Positions 1 to 9,650 of a stretch of DNA of 64,000 nt are shown here, one piece after another. A program made the position numbers and the translations under genes. The stretch is from the NCBI GenBank assembly GCA_948567375.1, contig OX419757.1, forward strand, positions 76,515,836 through 76,579,835. Reading direction: 5' to 3'. Every line of letters begins with the position of its first letter. Position 1 is the first letter of the stretch. The stretch is from Lunularia cruciata (taxonomy: Eukaryota; Streptophyta; Marchantiopsida; Lunulariales; Lunulariaceae). The notes beneath the pieces were generated by a model. It was given only the letters and a program-made list of their open reading frames with translations. It did not search any database and was not told the DNA's origin.

Positions 1-1165
1 GCCACATAACATACACCTCAAGCCTGCACGTACAAGTGCCAAGCTTGGGTCCATAGTACCATCAATGTTTGGGAGGTGGCATGGCGCACAATTGTGCACA
101 TGATCCTTCCAAACAACACCATCACGTCCTTCTAACACAAGGACTCCAGATGGCAAAACCTCACGCACTCTCAAGATAGTGCGGCCTATAGAAACATCAA
201 GTGCCGTTGGTGCTATCTTTTGTAGATATACATAGTCGCCTGGATGAAATTGACGGATCGAGGGTCTATAACCTCCTCCTCGAATGGTAGCATAGGGTAA
301 AGTATCTCTATGTTGAGCAATCGCCAAGTTCTCAAAGGCCATCGGCATCACTCTCCGAAAGATTTTTGCCCGCTGAGAACATGTGCTCATCCATACATCG
401 GGGTCATCCAAGTCCAAAACTACAGTAGCATCTCGATGAATGGCTGCAGGTAAATCTAGATCTCGTCCATAGAGTAGAAAGTATGGAGAGAAGGATGCTA
501 AGGAGGCTTGCCGGCTGAACCGATAGCCCATGGCCAACCAAGGTAACTGGAGATCCCAATCTCCCAAGTGGCTTCTCTGCAAACCATACTTTTGCAATCC
601 TCTCTTCACCGTCTGAACCACTCTCTTTGCTAAGCCATCTGACTCAGGGTGATCTCGGGATGTAGTATGATGATCAATCAAAGCCTTGTCACACAAGACC
701 TGAAACTCTCCCAAGAACTCTGTACCCTGATCAATCAAAACCTCAGCTGGTGCACCAAAATGACTAAGAACTTGATCCAGGAACGAGTAAGTTGTCCCTT
801 CACTAGACTTGTCAGGAAGTGCCACCAACTCAATCCACTTGGAGAAGTGCTCCACCATCACCAAAACATACCGATGATGTCTCACAGTCAGCGGTAAAGG
901 TCCGGCAAAGTCCAAACTCCAATGGTAACCCAATCCCATGATAGGTAATGGGTGTAACTATGGCGTAGGAGCATTGAATGATGCTCTAACTTGGTCACAA
1001 ACCACACATCTGGCAACAAACTGTTGTACCTCGGTCTGCATACCGCGCCACCAATAATGACTCTGGAGTAAGCTATATGTACGCTTTACTCCAAAATGTC
1101 CTAGCTCCTCATGAGCATGACGGACTAACTATGGTCTCTGTGATGGAAGTGGTACTACTTGCACT
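1..1165 (-). pseudogene. A1 integrase, decayed, with GPF-like C-terminus and start of PHD finger
   Basis: Reading on the minus strand from about 1165 to 1, this stretch aligns base by base with the integrase of copy A2-left (57.7-58.9 kb). The HHCC zinc region, the DDE core (about 940 to 600) and the C-terminal module with the FHPGDYVYLQ signature (about 250-200) can be recognised. A 2-base deletion near 1182, relative to A2-left, shifts the frame after RNase H, and further stops break the core. The final codons in the window (positions 1-12) correspond to the first CxxC of the PHD finger, so that domain lies just outside the window for this copy. Confidence 0.75.
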
Positions 1166-1876
1166 CTACCATCCTCCCATACACAAAAGGTGTCTACCCT
1201 CCAATCTGAACCGTCTGGCTTGCTGAAGAACACGGTCTCTCTCCTTGGCCCCAACTGTGCCACCCACAACACCAGTGCAAAGATAGTCCATCACTAAGAC
1301 ATCATCATGAATGTCTCGCTGAATTGTACCAATATCTTCACTCTCTGGATCTGTGACCTCAATAACTCCTCCTGTATGCGCTGAGAGAGATACCACCAAA
1401 GTCTCTACAAATATACACAGAAAGGCCAATGCATGCCAACCTGGCACCATCTCCTCATCTGTCTCACCATGCCAACGTGCTCCGGTCTGATCCTGCTGGC
1501 TGGGACATGGGTTTCTACTCAACCCATCTACATCACGGTTCACCACTCCAGGTCTGTGAACAACCGTGAAATCATACTCTTGTAAAATCAGAGCCCATTG
1601 TGCAAGCTTCCCTGAAAGCTTGTCGGACTCCATCAACCACTTCAGTGGCTGATGATCAGTGATGAGAGTGAAGGAGTTACCAAATAGGTAACATCGGAAA
1701 TGTGCTACTGCCCAAACTGCTGCCAAGCACTCTCCCTCATATGAACTATACTTCGCCTCCGCTGAATTGTTGGAGCGACTAGCATAGGCCACCACAAACT
1801 CCTTCTCCTCATCATCATGCTGGGTGAGCACCGCTCCAAGCCCCAACATACTCCAATCAGTGTGAACCTGAAATGG
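1166..1876 (-). pseudogene. A1 RNase H domain
   Basis: The 227-codon open stretch 1166-1849 encodes a gypsy-type RNase H: the opening GLGAVLTQ, the YASR box, the YEGECLAAVWAV helix, the TDHQPLKWLM block and the NRDVDGLSR tail. It follows the reverse transcriptase in the same frame but is separated from it by a TGA at 1877-1879. The open stretch ends early at a frameshift (LLCMGGW then stop), where copy A2-left reads on into the integrase. In the intact element this domain would degrade the RNA strand of RNA:DNA hybrids during reverse transcription. Confidence 0.85.
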
Positions 1877-2527
1877 TCATCCCCTGATCGGTCTCCTCAA
1901 AATAGGACCAGATGTCAACCTCTCCTTGAGCTCTACAAAAGCTCTCTCCTGCTCATCTCCCCAACACCACTCCTGTGTAAGCTTGGTCAGCTTCATCAAG
2001 GCCTTGGCAATGGCACTAAATCCTCTAACATAGCGGCGATAGAAGTTTGCCAACCCAAGGAATGCTCGCACTCTGCTCACATCCGTAGGCCGAGGAATAC
2101 GTGCAATAGCCTCCACCTTGGTCTGCTGGACACCAAGTCCTCTGGGGTAGAAAGTGTGACCCAAATACTCAACCTGCTCGTGGAAGAACCTACACTTCCC
2201 AAGATGTAATTTGAGTCCATGAGATTTCAACCTCTCAAACACCTCCAACAACTGTCTCTCATGCTCCTCCACAGTAGTGCTATAGACCAAAATGTCATCA
2301 ATATAACACCGAGCAAAATCCAATCTAGCTAGGATCCTATCCATGACCCTCTGGAACTCAGCGGGAGCGTTCTTCAACCCAAATGGTAAGAACCTCCACT
2401 GATATAACACATCCTTGCCGTGAGGATCAATAGCCCCAAATGTTGTCTTGGACTTATCTTCCTCCCTAATTGGCAACTGATGATATCCCGCTCGAAGATC
2501 CAAAGTACTGAAGACCTTTGCATGCCC
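1877..2527 (-). pseudogene. A1 reverse transcriptase, C-terminal part, cut by B1
   Basis: This piece carries the palm and thumb of a Ty3/gypsy reverse transcriptase: FSTLDLRAGYHQLP with the first catalytic Asp, the FLPFGLKNAPAEFQRVM fingers, the catalytic YIDD box in CYIDDILVYS, and the FLGLANFYRRYV thumb motif. The N-terminal part lies at 10330-10651 on the far side of element B1. The two join in frame once B1 and one GCCC copy are removed, as the uninterrupted A3 copy confirms. It ends at a TGA just before RNase H. That stop is also present in A3, so it is either old or arose twice at a CpG-containing codon. Confidence 0.88.
2524..2527. other. Left target-site duplication of B1 (GCCC)
   Basis: GCCC precedes the 5' LTR and is repeated at 10330-10333 after the 3' LTR. 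The unoccupied site is visible in copy A3 near 21377, where a single GGGC (reverse complement) stands. A 4-bp duplication is within the range of Ty3/gypsy integrases. Confidence 0.85.
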
Positions 2528-3206
2528 TGTAACACACATTTGTGCATGTGTGTGGTATTGTGATATTTAGCTTGGTATTACAAGTACTTAAGAGATATTA
2601 TTTATATAGAGATAAAGGATGGTTCTATATTAGTCATGGTTAGCTAAAGTTAGTCATAGCTAAGATAGATGGGACCTTACTTTAGAGGAAGTAGAAAAGA
2701 TGAGCACCACTATTTTGGATTTTAGTGTGTTGACTTGGTATTATTCCTAGGTGTTTGGCTTTGGGGAAAGAGTTGAGAACTCTTGGGCCCGCAAGCCTTT
2801 TTGTTTTGGATTCTTCTTTAGTCCAAGGATAGCCCATGTGAAGGAATCCTTGCTTTAGTGGTTGGGTCAAGATAAGGGGAATATGCCCATGTGAATGGAT
2901 ATTCCTTTCTACTTTTTGACTTTACTTGACTTTTAGTCTAGTAACTTGAGTTACTACGGTAATTAGTAACTTTGGTACGTAACTATTTCACAAGTATATA
3001 AACAAGGAGTGAGGAGGTACTCATCATCCTTTCATTTGCAACTATCTCTCTCTCATTGAGTTCTCTAGTGAGCAATGTCTTGAGTCTTGGAGTGTTAGCC
3101 TTGGAGGAGTATGATGGAGTTGGGGTTCCTTGCCTTCTTAGTCCATGGTGCGCTACCATAATAGCCATCAGAGGTTCATCCTGAGTGAGAGACAGGCCGG
3201 CTCACA
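2528..3206 (+). repeat. 5' LTR of B1
   Basis: It begins TGTAACACACATTTG and ends GGCCGGCTCACA. The same 679 bp recur at 9651-10329, and 692-bp versions occur at 21734 (solo) and 62532 (B2). The B1 LTRs lack a 13-bp piece (ACCACATGCTTAG) present in those two. A TATA box (TATATAAA) lies at 2995-3002. The first 30 bases contain an inverted repeat (ACACACAT, 6-base loop, ATGTGTGT). Confidence 0.95.
2995..3002 (+). promoter_or_regulatory. TATA box in B1 5' LTR
   Basis: TATATAAA about 205 bp before the LTR end, the usual place for the promoter that starts the genomic RNA. Conserved at 10118-10125 in the 3' LTR and at 63012-63019 in B2. Confidence 0.7.
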
Positions 3207-3210
3207 TTTT

Positions 3211-3227
3211 TGGTTCCGTTGCCAGGA
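3211..3227 (+). other. Primer binding site of B1
   Basis: TGGTTCCGTTGCCAGGA starts four bases after the LTR. It resembles the tRNA-Asp type PBS used by plant Athila/Tat elements (TGGCGCCGTTGCCGGGGA), with a few mismatches. B2 has a closer match (TGGTTCCGTTGCCGGGA at 63228). Confidence 0.65.
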
Positions 3228-3247
3228 CCTCTCTAGAAGGCAAGATA

Positions 3248-3442
3248 ATGTTCCGCGTCCAATTCTACATTAGGCAGAAGGAGGCTATGAGAGCTCACTT
3301 GGAGAGAACATTAGGAGAGGAGAGGGCTGAACTTATGTTAGAGAACCAAGATCCATTTGTATACCCTGTAGTTCATTATGATGTCTTTGAGGTGATTTTT
3401 GTACATCTTGTACACATGAGAGGAATTGGAGAGATTGTGTGA
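3248..3442 (+). CDS. B1 leader ORF a, small, unknown
   Basis: A 64-codon ORF that starts MFRVQFYIRQKEAM and is kept unchanged in length in B2 (63265-63459). It contains the peptide DPFVYPVVHYDVFEV. A similar peptide (EPFVFPRVDYSQMV) can be read near 4640-4680, between the next ORF and gag, which hints at a diverged internal duplication or at exons of a spliced leader product. No known domain is recognisable. It may be coding or simply part of the untranslated leader. Confidence 0.35.
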   Translation: MFRVQFYIRQKEAMRAHLERTLGEERAELMLENQDPFVYPVVHYDVFEVIFVHLVHMRGIGEIV

Positions 3443-4043
3443 GGTGGATTGCAGATTTTGGGGATTAAGGTGATTTTGGGCAAAATCTCAAGTTTGAGAT
3501 CTGGACTTGAGATTTCTACACATGATAGCTTGGGTTATCTTCCAGTTAGCACACTTGAAATTATTGAGAGAGCTTCTATGCGCACTGGGCTAGAATGTTT
3601 GAAAGTTGATAGGGTAAAGTGCTCCCGCAACTGCATGCTCTCTGGAAAATTGTACAGAGTCTGCCATTTCTTCAATTTTTAGTGAATTGTCCTGAAAATT
3701 TCCAAGAAAATTCAGTGCATTGTATCCTACCTGGTGCCACAAAAATTAGAGAGAGATCATTTTTGCGCAGTGCGTTATGAGTTTTTGAAGTGAGGGGGGT
3801 GGTTTTCAGACCAAATCTGAAATATGGGTGCTGAATAGAAAGGTGTCTAGGCCAAATGGCTCGATGAAAAGATCTAAAATTTTGCAGGGAGGGACGCCCT
3901 AGAGTTGTGATCAAGTGTGGAAAATTTCAGAGGACTGTGACATATTCGTTGGGAGATTTGAGTGACATTGTGAGGAAGGGTCAATTCTGCAGAGTGGAGA
4001 TCTCATGCATGAGAAGTTTGAGATCAACAAAAAGCATGTTTGA

Positions 4044-4541
4044 GTGTTTAGATTCATCTTTGGGAACATGGAGGGTCATCAAGAGTGGAAATTGAGATTA
4101 TGCAAGGTTCCCCAAGGGTTTGAGGTGATTGTAGGGGTGGATTTGAGGAAAAGAGAGTTTACAATAGAATTTGAAGAGAGTGTTGAGAGGATCCAAAAAC
4201 CTACACCACTTGGAGGAAAGAGTGAGTCTAAGTGCTTTCTATGTGGAGAGAAGGGACATAAGGCAAGTTCATGTCCATTAACCTTTGAGAGCAAGAGATT
4301 GAGGGAAAGGAAAGGCTTACTTGACTTGGGTTTGCATGTTGGACCTTCTTCACCAAGATTGGGAGGGAGAAGATCTAAGACCAAGGAGTTGTGTGAGGTT
4401 TGTGGAGTTGAAGGACTTCCAAAAGGACATGAGTGTAGTGGAGTAAAAGCACTTTTGGAAACTTTGGTGAAGGATCTTGGAGAGAGTCTTAGTACAGCTA
4501 CAGAAATACTACCACCTTCATCAGCTAGCTCTCAAGATTAG
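4044..4541 (+). CDS. B1 leader ORF b with CCHC zinc knuckle
   Basis: A 165-codon ORF upstream of gag-pol. It carries a canonical retroviral-type zinc knuckle, CFLCGEKGHKASSC (CX2CX4HX4C, residues about 63-76), and a second cluster CEVCGVEGLPKGHEC (CX2CX8HXC, residues about 117-131), separated by a basic stretch. It ends in a Ser/Thr/Pro-rich tail. This is a separate protein from the gag-pol ORF, which has its own knuckle. Such motifs bind single-stranded nucleic acid, so a chaperone or packaging role is possible. Translation would need a subgenomic or spliced RNA or reinitiation, which the sequence does not show. The function is inferred only from the motif. Confidence 0.55.
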   Translation: MFRFIFGNMEGHQEWKLRLCKVPQGFEVIVGVDLRKREFTIEFEESVERIQKPTPLGGKSESKCFLCGEKGHKASSCPLTFESKRLRERKGLLDLGLHVGPSSPRLGGRRSKTKELCEVCGVEGLPKGHECSGVKALLETLVKDLGESLSTATEILPPSSASSQD

Positions 4542-4775
4542 TGATGGAGATAATCTTTCAACTTATGGATAAACTATCCATGAGAGTTAGATTAATATGC
4601 ACTCTAGGATTTGATGTTGCTATAGAAATCTTGGAGCAACCTGAACCTTTTGTGTTCCCTAGAGTGGATTACTCTCAGATGGTGTTAGTCATGTATATAC
4701 TCTATTAGTAATAGAGTGAGAGAAAAGAAAAGAGAAAAAAAAATTAAGAGAAAAGAAAGATAGTGAGGGGTTAAG

Positions 4776-7700
4776 ATGGGGAAACTTCCGGTTTTCTTTG
4801 GCAAGGATGGAGAAGATGTGGAGGCCTTTGTGAGAGACTTCAAGAGAGCTTGCATAGGAAACAATGAGAGGAGGAAGAATGAGTGGGCCTCATTATTACC
4901 AGATTTCTTTGAGGATGCAGCACTTACATGGTATGAGTCAGAATACCAAAAGAGAGAGAGGAGAGAGGGGGAAGAGGAGTCTTGGGAGACTTTGACTTCA
5001 GCACTCATTGAGAACTTTCTTCCTGATGAGAGTTATGAGAGATTGATGAGTGAGGTTACATTTCTCAAGCAAGGAGATGGAGAGAAAGTGAGGGTCTATG
5101 TGGAAAGAGTGGAAAAGTTGGAGTCCAGATTTCGCATAGTGTTGAGGAAGGGTGGGGATGATGTGGAGACTACAATGATTGGCATAGGGGCCATGCTCAC
5201 CAAGAATTTTGTGGGAGGATTGAGACCACAAATTAGAAGCAAGGTGAGATATGAGAAACCTTCTTCCAAGGTTGAAGCTATCAAGATCGCAATTCGTATG
5301 GAGGAGAGTTTGGAAGGGGATGAGAGTGATTTGGTGGTGAAGGAGGTTGTGCATCCTCCTCAAGGCTACAAGTATGGTGGAACTTCTGATACTTTGGTGA
5401 CAAGGGTTGCACCACAAGTAGTAGTTGCTCCAATTCTTGCACCTCCACCAAAAGATCCACTCCAAACCATCACAGAACAACTTGCGGATCTCAAGATCAA
5501 TGTGGTGCAACTATGGGAGAAGAGAGAGGTGGATCAGAATGTAGGGAGAGGACCTAGGAGTTATGGAAACTATCCATATAGAGGAGGCCAACCAGCCAAC
5601 AATTTCAATGATAGAAATTGTTTTGGTTGTGGAGGAAGAGGCCATATCCAAAGGAATTGCCCAAATTCCACTTACCATGGAGGAAGGGGTTATGAGGGAG
5701 CCAATAGAGGGAAAGAGGGAGGTAGTGAAACCCAAGTGGCTCCTAATCCCAACAAAGGTAAGGGGATAGCATCCATAGATGTGGTTGAGAGCAAGTATGA
5801 GAAGGGAGAGTGCTCAAACTCCAAGGGTCCTAATTTGGAGCTTTTGGCACAAGAGAAGAAGAGAGCTCGTTTTGCAGAGGATGTTCACTCTTCTCAAGGA
5901 TTTACTTCAAGCAAGGATACTCCTATGTCTACTAGGAGCACTCGCACCTCAGCACCATCAACAACAAAGACTCCAAGGAAGAAGTTGGGGATGGAGGACT
6001 TCTTGATCTCAAAGCAACAATGGAACTACAATGTGTTGGAGGATGTTGGTAGTCACAAGGCTAACATCACAGTGGGCCAATTAATTGCTTTGAACCCTAC
6101 CTTGAGAAAGGAGCTTAGAGGTGGTTTGAGTTCTACAAGGAGCAAGAAGAAGAAGAAGGCAAAAGTTCCAGTATCAATGGGGGTGGTGGATGCCAAGCCA
6201 GCACCATGGGAGGCTTGTGAATATGCCTCCAAGATTGATGTGAGAGTGAATGGTCACAACATCAAGGATGCATTGGTTGATGGAGGATCAACAGTGAATG
6301 CCATGTCAGAAAGGTTGATGAAGAAGTTGGGTATGATACCCTCAAGACCTTCAACATTTGTGGTGAGCATGGCAAACAAGCAACAAGTTCGACCAGTAGG
6401 AGTGATGGATAAGGTGGTAGTTTCAGTTATGGGAGTCCAAAATCTCATGACTTTCCAAGTCTTGAAGGATTCAAGCTATGACTTACTTCTTGGGAGGCCA
6501 TGGTTGAGAGCAGCACGCACAACTGATCGATGGCACAAAGGGTACTTAAGGATTGGGCCATCAAACCATAGAGTCACTGTTCCTGTGACTAACACCACCA
6601 ACACTTCACATTCAGATACCCCATCTTCTGATTATTGGGAATCAGATTCTGAAGGAGGAGCTTTAGGTGTGGACACAAGCATGGAAGAGGAGACTTCCAC
6701 GGAGGAGGATGAATCTGAATCTGATTCAGATGTGTATCCTTTATGTGCTATGGATTTTGCACCTAAGCCAGAGGTTTTGAAGGACCCAGATAAATCACCA
6801 TTGACACTTGAGGAGGTAGAGAGAAGGTTATCTACCCTCAAGTATGGCCCAAATGTTACCAAGGAGGAGAAGGTGAGATTTGAGGAGATTTTCCGCAAGT
6901 TCATCCATGTGTTTGCTTTTAGTTACAAGGATTTGAAGGAAGTCACCTTGGAGGAGCACAAGATAGAGGTGGAGTCACATGCAAGACCAATCCGCCAAAA
7001 GCAACGTCGCATTAGCCCACCAATATCTTTGGTTGTGAAGGAGGAGATTGATAAGCTCAAGGAGGCTGGATTTATCTTTGAGGTGGAGAATTCAGAATGG
7101 GTGTCTCCAATTGTCATTGTGAAGAAAAAGAATGGCAAGCTTCGGGTATGTGTGGATTACAAGAAGCTCAATGCTGTTACCAAGAAGGACTACTACCCAT
7201 TGCCATTCATTGATGAGATCTTGGAGGAGGTTGCAGGTCATGAGAGGTACAGTTTTGGAGATGGTTATAGTGGATATAACCAAATCAAGATTGCACCAGA
7301 GCATCAACAACTCACCACATTCACCACACCTTGGGGAACTTACGCTTTCAAGGTCATGCCTTTTGGGCTTTGCAATGCTCCAGCCACATTCCAACGGTTC
7401 ATGAACAAGGTATTTGAACCTTTCATTGGGAAATTTGTGAGAGATTTCATTGATGACTTTTGTGTCTATGGGAGCAAGGAGGAGCACTTTGAGCACCTAA
7501 TCAAAGTCTTGCAACGCTTGGATGAGGCAAATGCATCACTCAACCCAGAGAAGTGCATTTTTGGATGTGAAGAAGGTCTACTTTTGGGGCACATCATCTC
7601 CAAGGATGGAATAGCAGTTGATCCTGAGAAGGTGAGGAAAATCTCAGACCTTCCATTCCCTTCAAGCTTGACAAAGTTACGCCAATTCTTGGGAATGGTT

Positions 7701-9602
7701 GGGTACTACAGGAGGTTCATCTTCTCATTTTCCAACAAGGCTTATGCATTGACCATCTACATGAAGAAGGGTGTAGATTACATGGTGATTTTGGAAGACA
7801 AGGAGGCTCTCAAAGCTTTTGAGGAGCTCAAGCAATCCCTTGTTGTAGCTCCAATTCTTGCTAAACCTGATTGGAGTAAGCCTTTCATCCTCTACACTGA
7901 TGCTTCTAATGTAGCTATAGGATGCACTCTTAGTCAATTAGACCAAGATGGGCATGATCATCCAATAGCTTATGCTAGTAGGCAGATGGTTTCAGCAGAG
8001 AAGAACTACTCTGTCACAGAGAGAGAAGGGTTGGCAGTGATCTTTGGTCTCAAGAAGTTTAGACACTACTTGATTGGAGGGAAAGCCACAATTGTCACGG
8101 ATCACAAGGCTTTGAAGTACATCTTCAACAAGCCTAATGTTGAAGGGAGACTAGCAAGGTGGATGATACTCTTGTCTGAGTATGACTACACAATTGAGGA
8201 TAGGCCAGGAAAGAAACATGCAAATGCTGATTTGTTATCTAGAGCCTATGATCATGATGGAGATGAGCCAGTAGATGATTTCTTCCCGGATGAGGAGCTC
8301 ATGACAATCTTAGTCACTCAAGAGATTCCAATGGAGTACAAGGAGATTGTGGATTTTGTGACAAGAGGTAACTATCCAGAAGGGATGCATGCTAGGGAGA
8401 GGAAGGCCCTTGCAGCAAGATCTAGACCTTACACAATGGTGGAGGATATTCTTTTTCACCAAGGAGCAGATGGTCTACTTCGAAGAGCAGTGGGTAAGGA
8501 AGAGTCTATCTTACTCATAAAGGAGTTTCATGAAGGTTTAGTATGTGGAGGACACTTTGCAGGAAAGGTGACTGCTTTCAAGATTCTAGATGCAGGTTAC
8601 CATTGGAGAGGGATTTTCAAGGATTGTCTTGATTATTGCAAAACTTGTCATGTTTGTCAAGCTTTTGCTAGAAAGTCTACATCCACTCCACCACTTAGAT
8701 CAATTCCATTGCTAGGACCTTTTGAGAAGTGGGGAATTGATTTTGTAGGACCTCTCAATAGAACCCCAAGGAACAATCGGTACATTGTGGTAGTTACTGA
8801 TTACCTTACCAAGTGGGTTGAGGCTAGACCATTGAGGGACAAGAATGAAGATGAAGTGGGTAGATTTCTTTATGAACGCATTATCACTAGGTTTGGATGC
8901 CCTTTGGAGTTGGTTTCTGATAGAGGAGGAGAGTTTACAGGAAGCATTACTACAGCCATGCTACGACATTTCTCTATCACACATAGAGTAACTACATCCT
9001 ATAAGCCAAATTCCAATGGCTTGGCAGAGAGAACCAATCAGACCTTGTGCATGATGTTGGCCAAAGATGCAGAAATGGAGGGGGCTAAACATCATTGGGA
9101 CAAGAGGATTCATGCAATTTTGTGGGAGTATAGGACAACCATGAAGACTTCCACTGGATATTCTCCATTCCAATTGGTGTATGGTATTGAGTCTACCTTA
9201 CCTATTCACTTTGATCTTCCTACCTTCCAAAGCATTCATAGGAGATTGAAGAAAGCACAAGGAAGTGATGCAAGGAAGTCAAGGAAGGATCAACTCATGG
9301 AGTTGGAAGAGGCAAGAGCAGTTGCTATGGTTCGAGTGGAGCAAGCCCAAAGGAAACAAAAGGAGAGCTATGACAAGAGGCAAGGCAAGAAGAAGGTGGA
9401 GCCTTTCAAAGAAGGTGATTGGGTAATGTTGTTTGATTCCATTCGATTCAAGAGAGTGCAAAAGAAGTTTTTGCCTAAGTACTTTGGACCTTTCATAGTA
9501 GAGAAGGTGTGGGGCAATTACACCTATGATCTCAAGGAGTTGGGAGGAAGACACTTTGATAGGATTAACCATGATAAGTTGAAGATGTACCATAGAAGGT
9601 AG
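4776..9602 (+). CDS. B1 gag-pol polyprotein, intact (1608 aa)
   Basis: A single ORF encodes all replication proteins of the element. Residues about 1-180 are the gag capsid region. A zinc knuckle CFGCGGRGHIQRNC lies at 282-295. The aspartic protease has the DGGS active site at about 502-505 and LLGRPWL at 571-577. Reverse transcriptase follows, with YSFGDGYSGYNQIKIAP, VMPFGLCNAPATFQRFM and the catalytic FIDD box near 892. RNase H has FILYTDAS (about 1037) and TDHKALKYIF (about 1108). Integrase has an HHCC zinc domain (1251-1295), the DDE core (IDFVGPL, SDRGGEF, NSNGLAER) and a C-terminal FKEGDWV/GPF module. The protein ends KLKMYHRR with no chromodomain. FIDD in place of YVDD is common in this branch of plant gypsy elements and does not mean loss of activity. 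There are no stops or frameshifts. The start is the first ATG after the purine-rich leader. Confidence 0.95.
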   Translation: MGKLPVFFGKDGEDVEAFVRDFKRACIGNNERRKNEWASLLPDFFEDAALTWYESEYQKRERREGEEESWETLTSALIENFLPDESYERLMSEVTFLKQGDGEKVRVYVERVEKLESRFRIVLRKGGDDVETTMIGIGAMLTKNFVGGLRPQIRSKVRYEKPSSKVEAIKIAIRMEESLEGDESDLVVKEVVHPPQGYKYGGTSDTLVTRVAPQVVVAPILAPPPKDPLQTITEQLADLKINVVQLWEKREVDQNVGRGPRSYGNYPYRGGQPANNFNDRNCFGCGGRGHIQRNCPNSTYHGGRGYEGANRGKEGGSETQVAPNPNKGKGIASIDVVESKYEKGECSNSKGPNLELLAQEKKRARFAEDVHSSQGFTSSKDTPMSTRSTRTSAPSTTKTPRKKLGMEDFLISKQQWNYNVLEDVGSHKANITVGQLIALNPTLRKELRGGLSSTRSKKKKKAKVPVSMGVVDAKPAPWEACEYASKIDVRVNGHNIKDALVDGGSTVNAMSERLMKKLGMIPSRPSTFVVSMANKQQVRPVGVMDKVVVSVMGVQNLMTFQVLKDSSYDLLLGRPWLRAARTTDRWHKGYLRIGPSNHRVTVPVTNTTNTSHSDTPSSDYWESDSEGGALGVDTSMEEETSTEEDESESDSDVYPLCAMDFAPKPEVLKDPDKSPLTLEEVERRLSTLKYGPNVTKEEKVRFEEIFRKFIHVFAFSYKDLKEVTLEEHKIEVESHARPIRQKQRRISPPISLVVKEEIDKLKEAGFIFEVENSEWVSPIVIVKKKNGKLRVCVDYKKLNAVTKKDYYPLPFIDEILEEVAGHERYSFGDGYSGYNQIKIAPEHQQLTTFTTPWGTYAFKVMPFGLCNAPATFQRFMNKVFEPFIGKFVRDFIDDFCVYGSKEEHFEHLIKVLQRLDEANASLNPEKCIFGCEEGLLLGHIISKDGIAVDPEKVRKISDLPFPSSLTKLRQFLGMVGYYRRFIFSFSNKAYALTIYMKKGVDYMVILEDKEALKAFEELKQSLVVAPILAKPDWSKPFILYTDASNVAIGCTLSQLDQDGHDHPIAYASRQMVSAEKNYSVTEREGLAVIFGLKKFRHYLIGGKATIVTDHKALKYIFNKPNVEGRLARWMILLSEYDYTIEDRPGKKHANADLLSRAYDHDGDEPVDDFFPDEELMTILVTQEIPMEYKEIVDFVTRGNYPEGMHARERKALAARSRPYTMVEDILFHQGADGLLRRAVGKEESILLIKEFHEGLVCGGHFAGKVTAFKILDAGYHWRGIFKDCLDYCKTCHVCQAFARKSTSTPPLRSIPLLGPFEKWGIDFVGPLNRTPRNNRYIVVVTDYLTKWVEARPLRDKNEDEVGRFLYERIITRFGCPLELVSDRGGEFTGSITTAMLRHFSITHRVTTSYKPNSNGLAERTNQTLCMMLAKDAEMEGAKHHWDKRIHAILWEYRTTMKTSTGYSPFQLVYGIESTLPIHFDLPTFQSIHRRLKKAQGSDARKSRKDQLMELEEARAVAMVRVEQAQRKQKESYDKRQGKKKVEPFKEGDWVMLFDSIRFKRVQKKFLPKYFGPFIVEKVWGNYTYDLKELGGRHFDRINHDKLKMYHRR

Positions 9603-9641
9603 AGAGACCTTCACTTTGAGGACAAAGTGAAAACTTAGTCC

Positions 9642-9650
9642 GGGGGTAAA
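9642..9650 (+). other. Polypurine tract of B1
   Basis: GGGGGTAAA directly abuts the 3' LTR, the usual site from which plus-strand DNA synthesis is primed. Confidence 0.65.

Noticed and set aside
649-897. Plus-strand ORF at 649-897, repeated at 58425-58673
   Set aside because: It is the antisense shadow of the element A integrase; similarity between copies follows from the transposon itself.
2682-3168. Minus-strand ORFs in the B LTRs (also at 9805, 10106, 62686, 63000)
   Set aside because: They lie wholly in LTR sequence, antisense to transcription, and repeat only because the LTR repeats.
7441-7464. FIDD in place of YVDD taken as a dead B1 reverse transcriptase
   Set aside because: FIDD/FMDD is usual in plant Tat/Athila-like RTs and both catalytic Asp residues are present.
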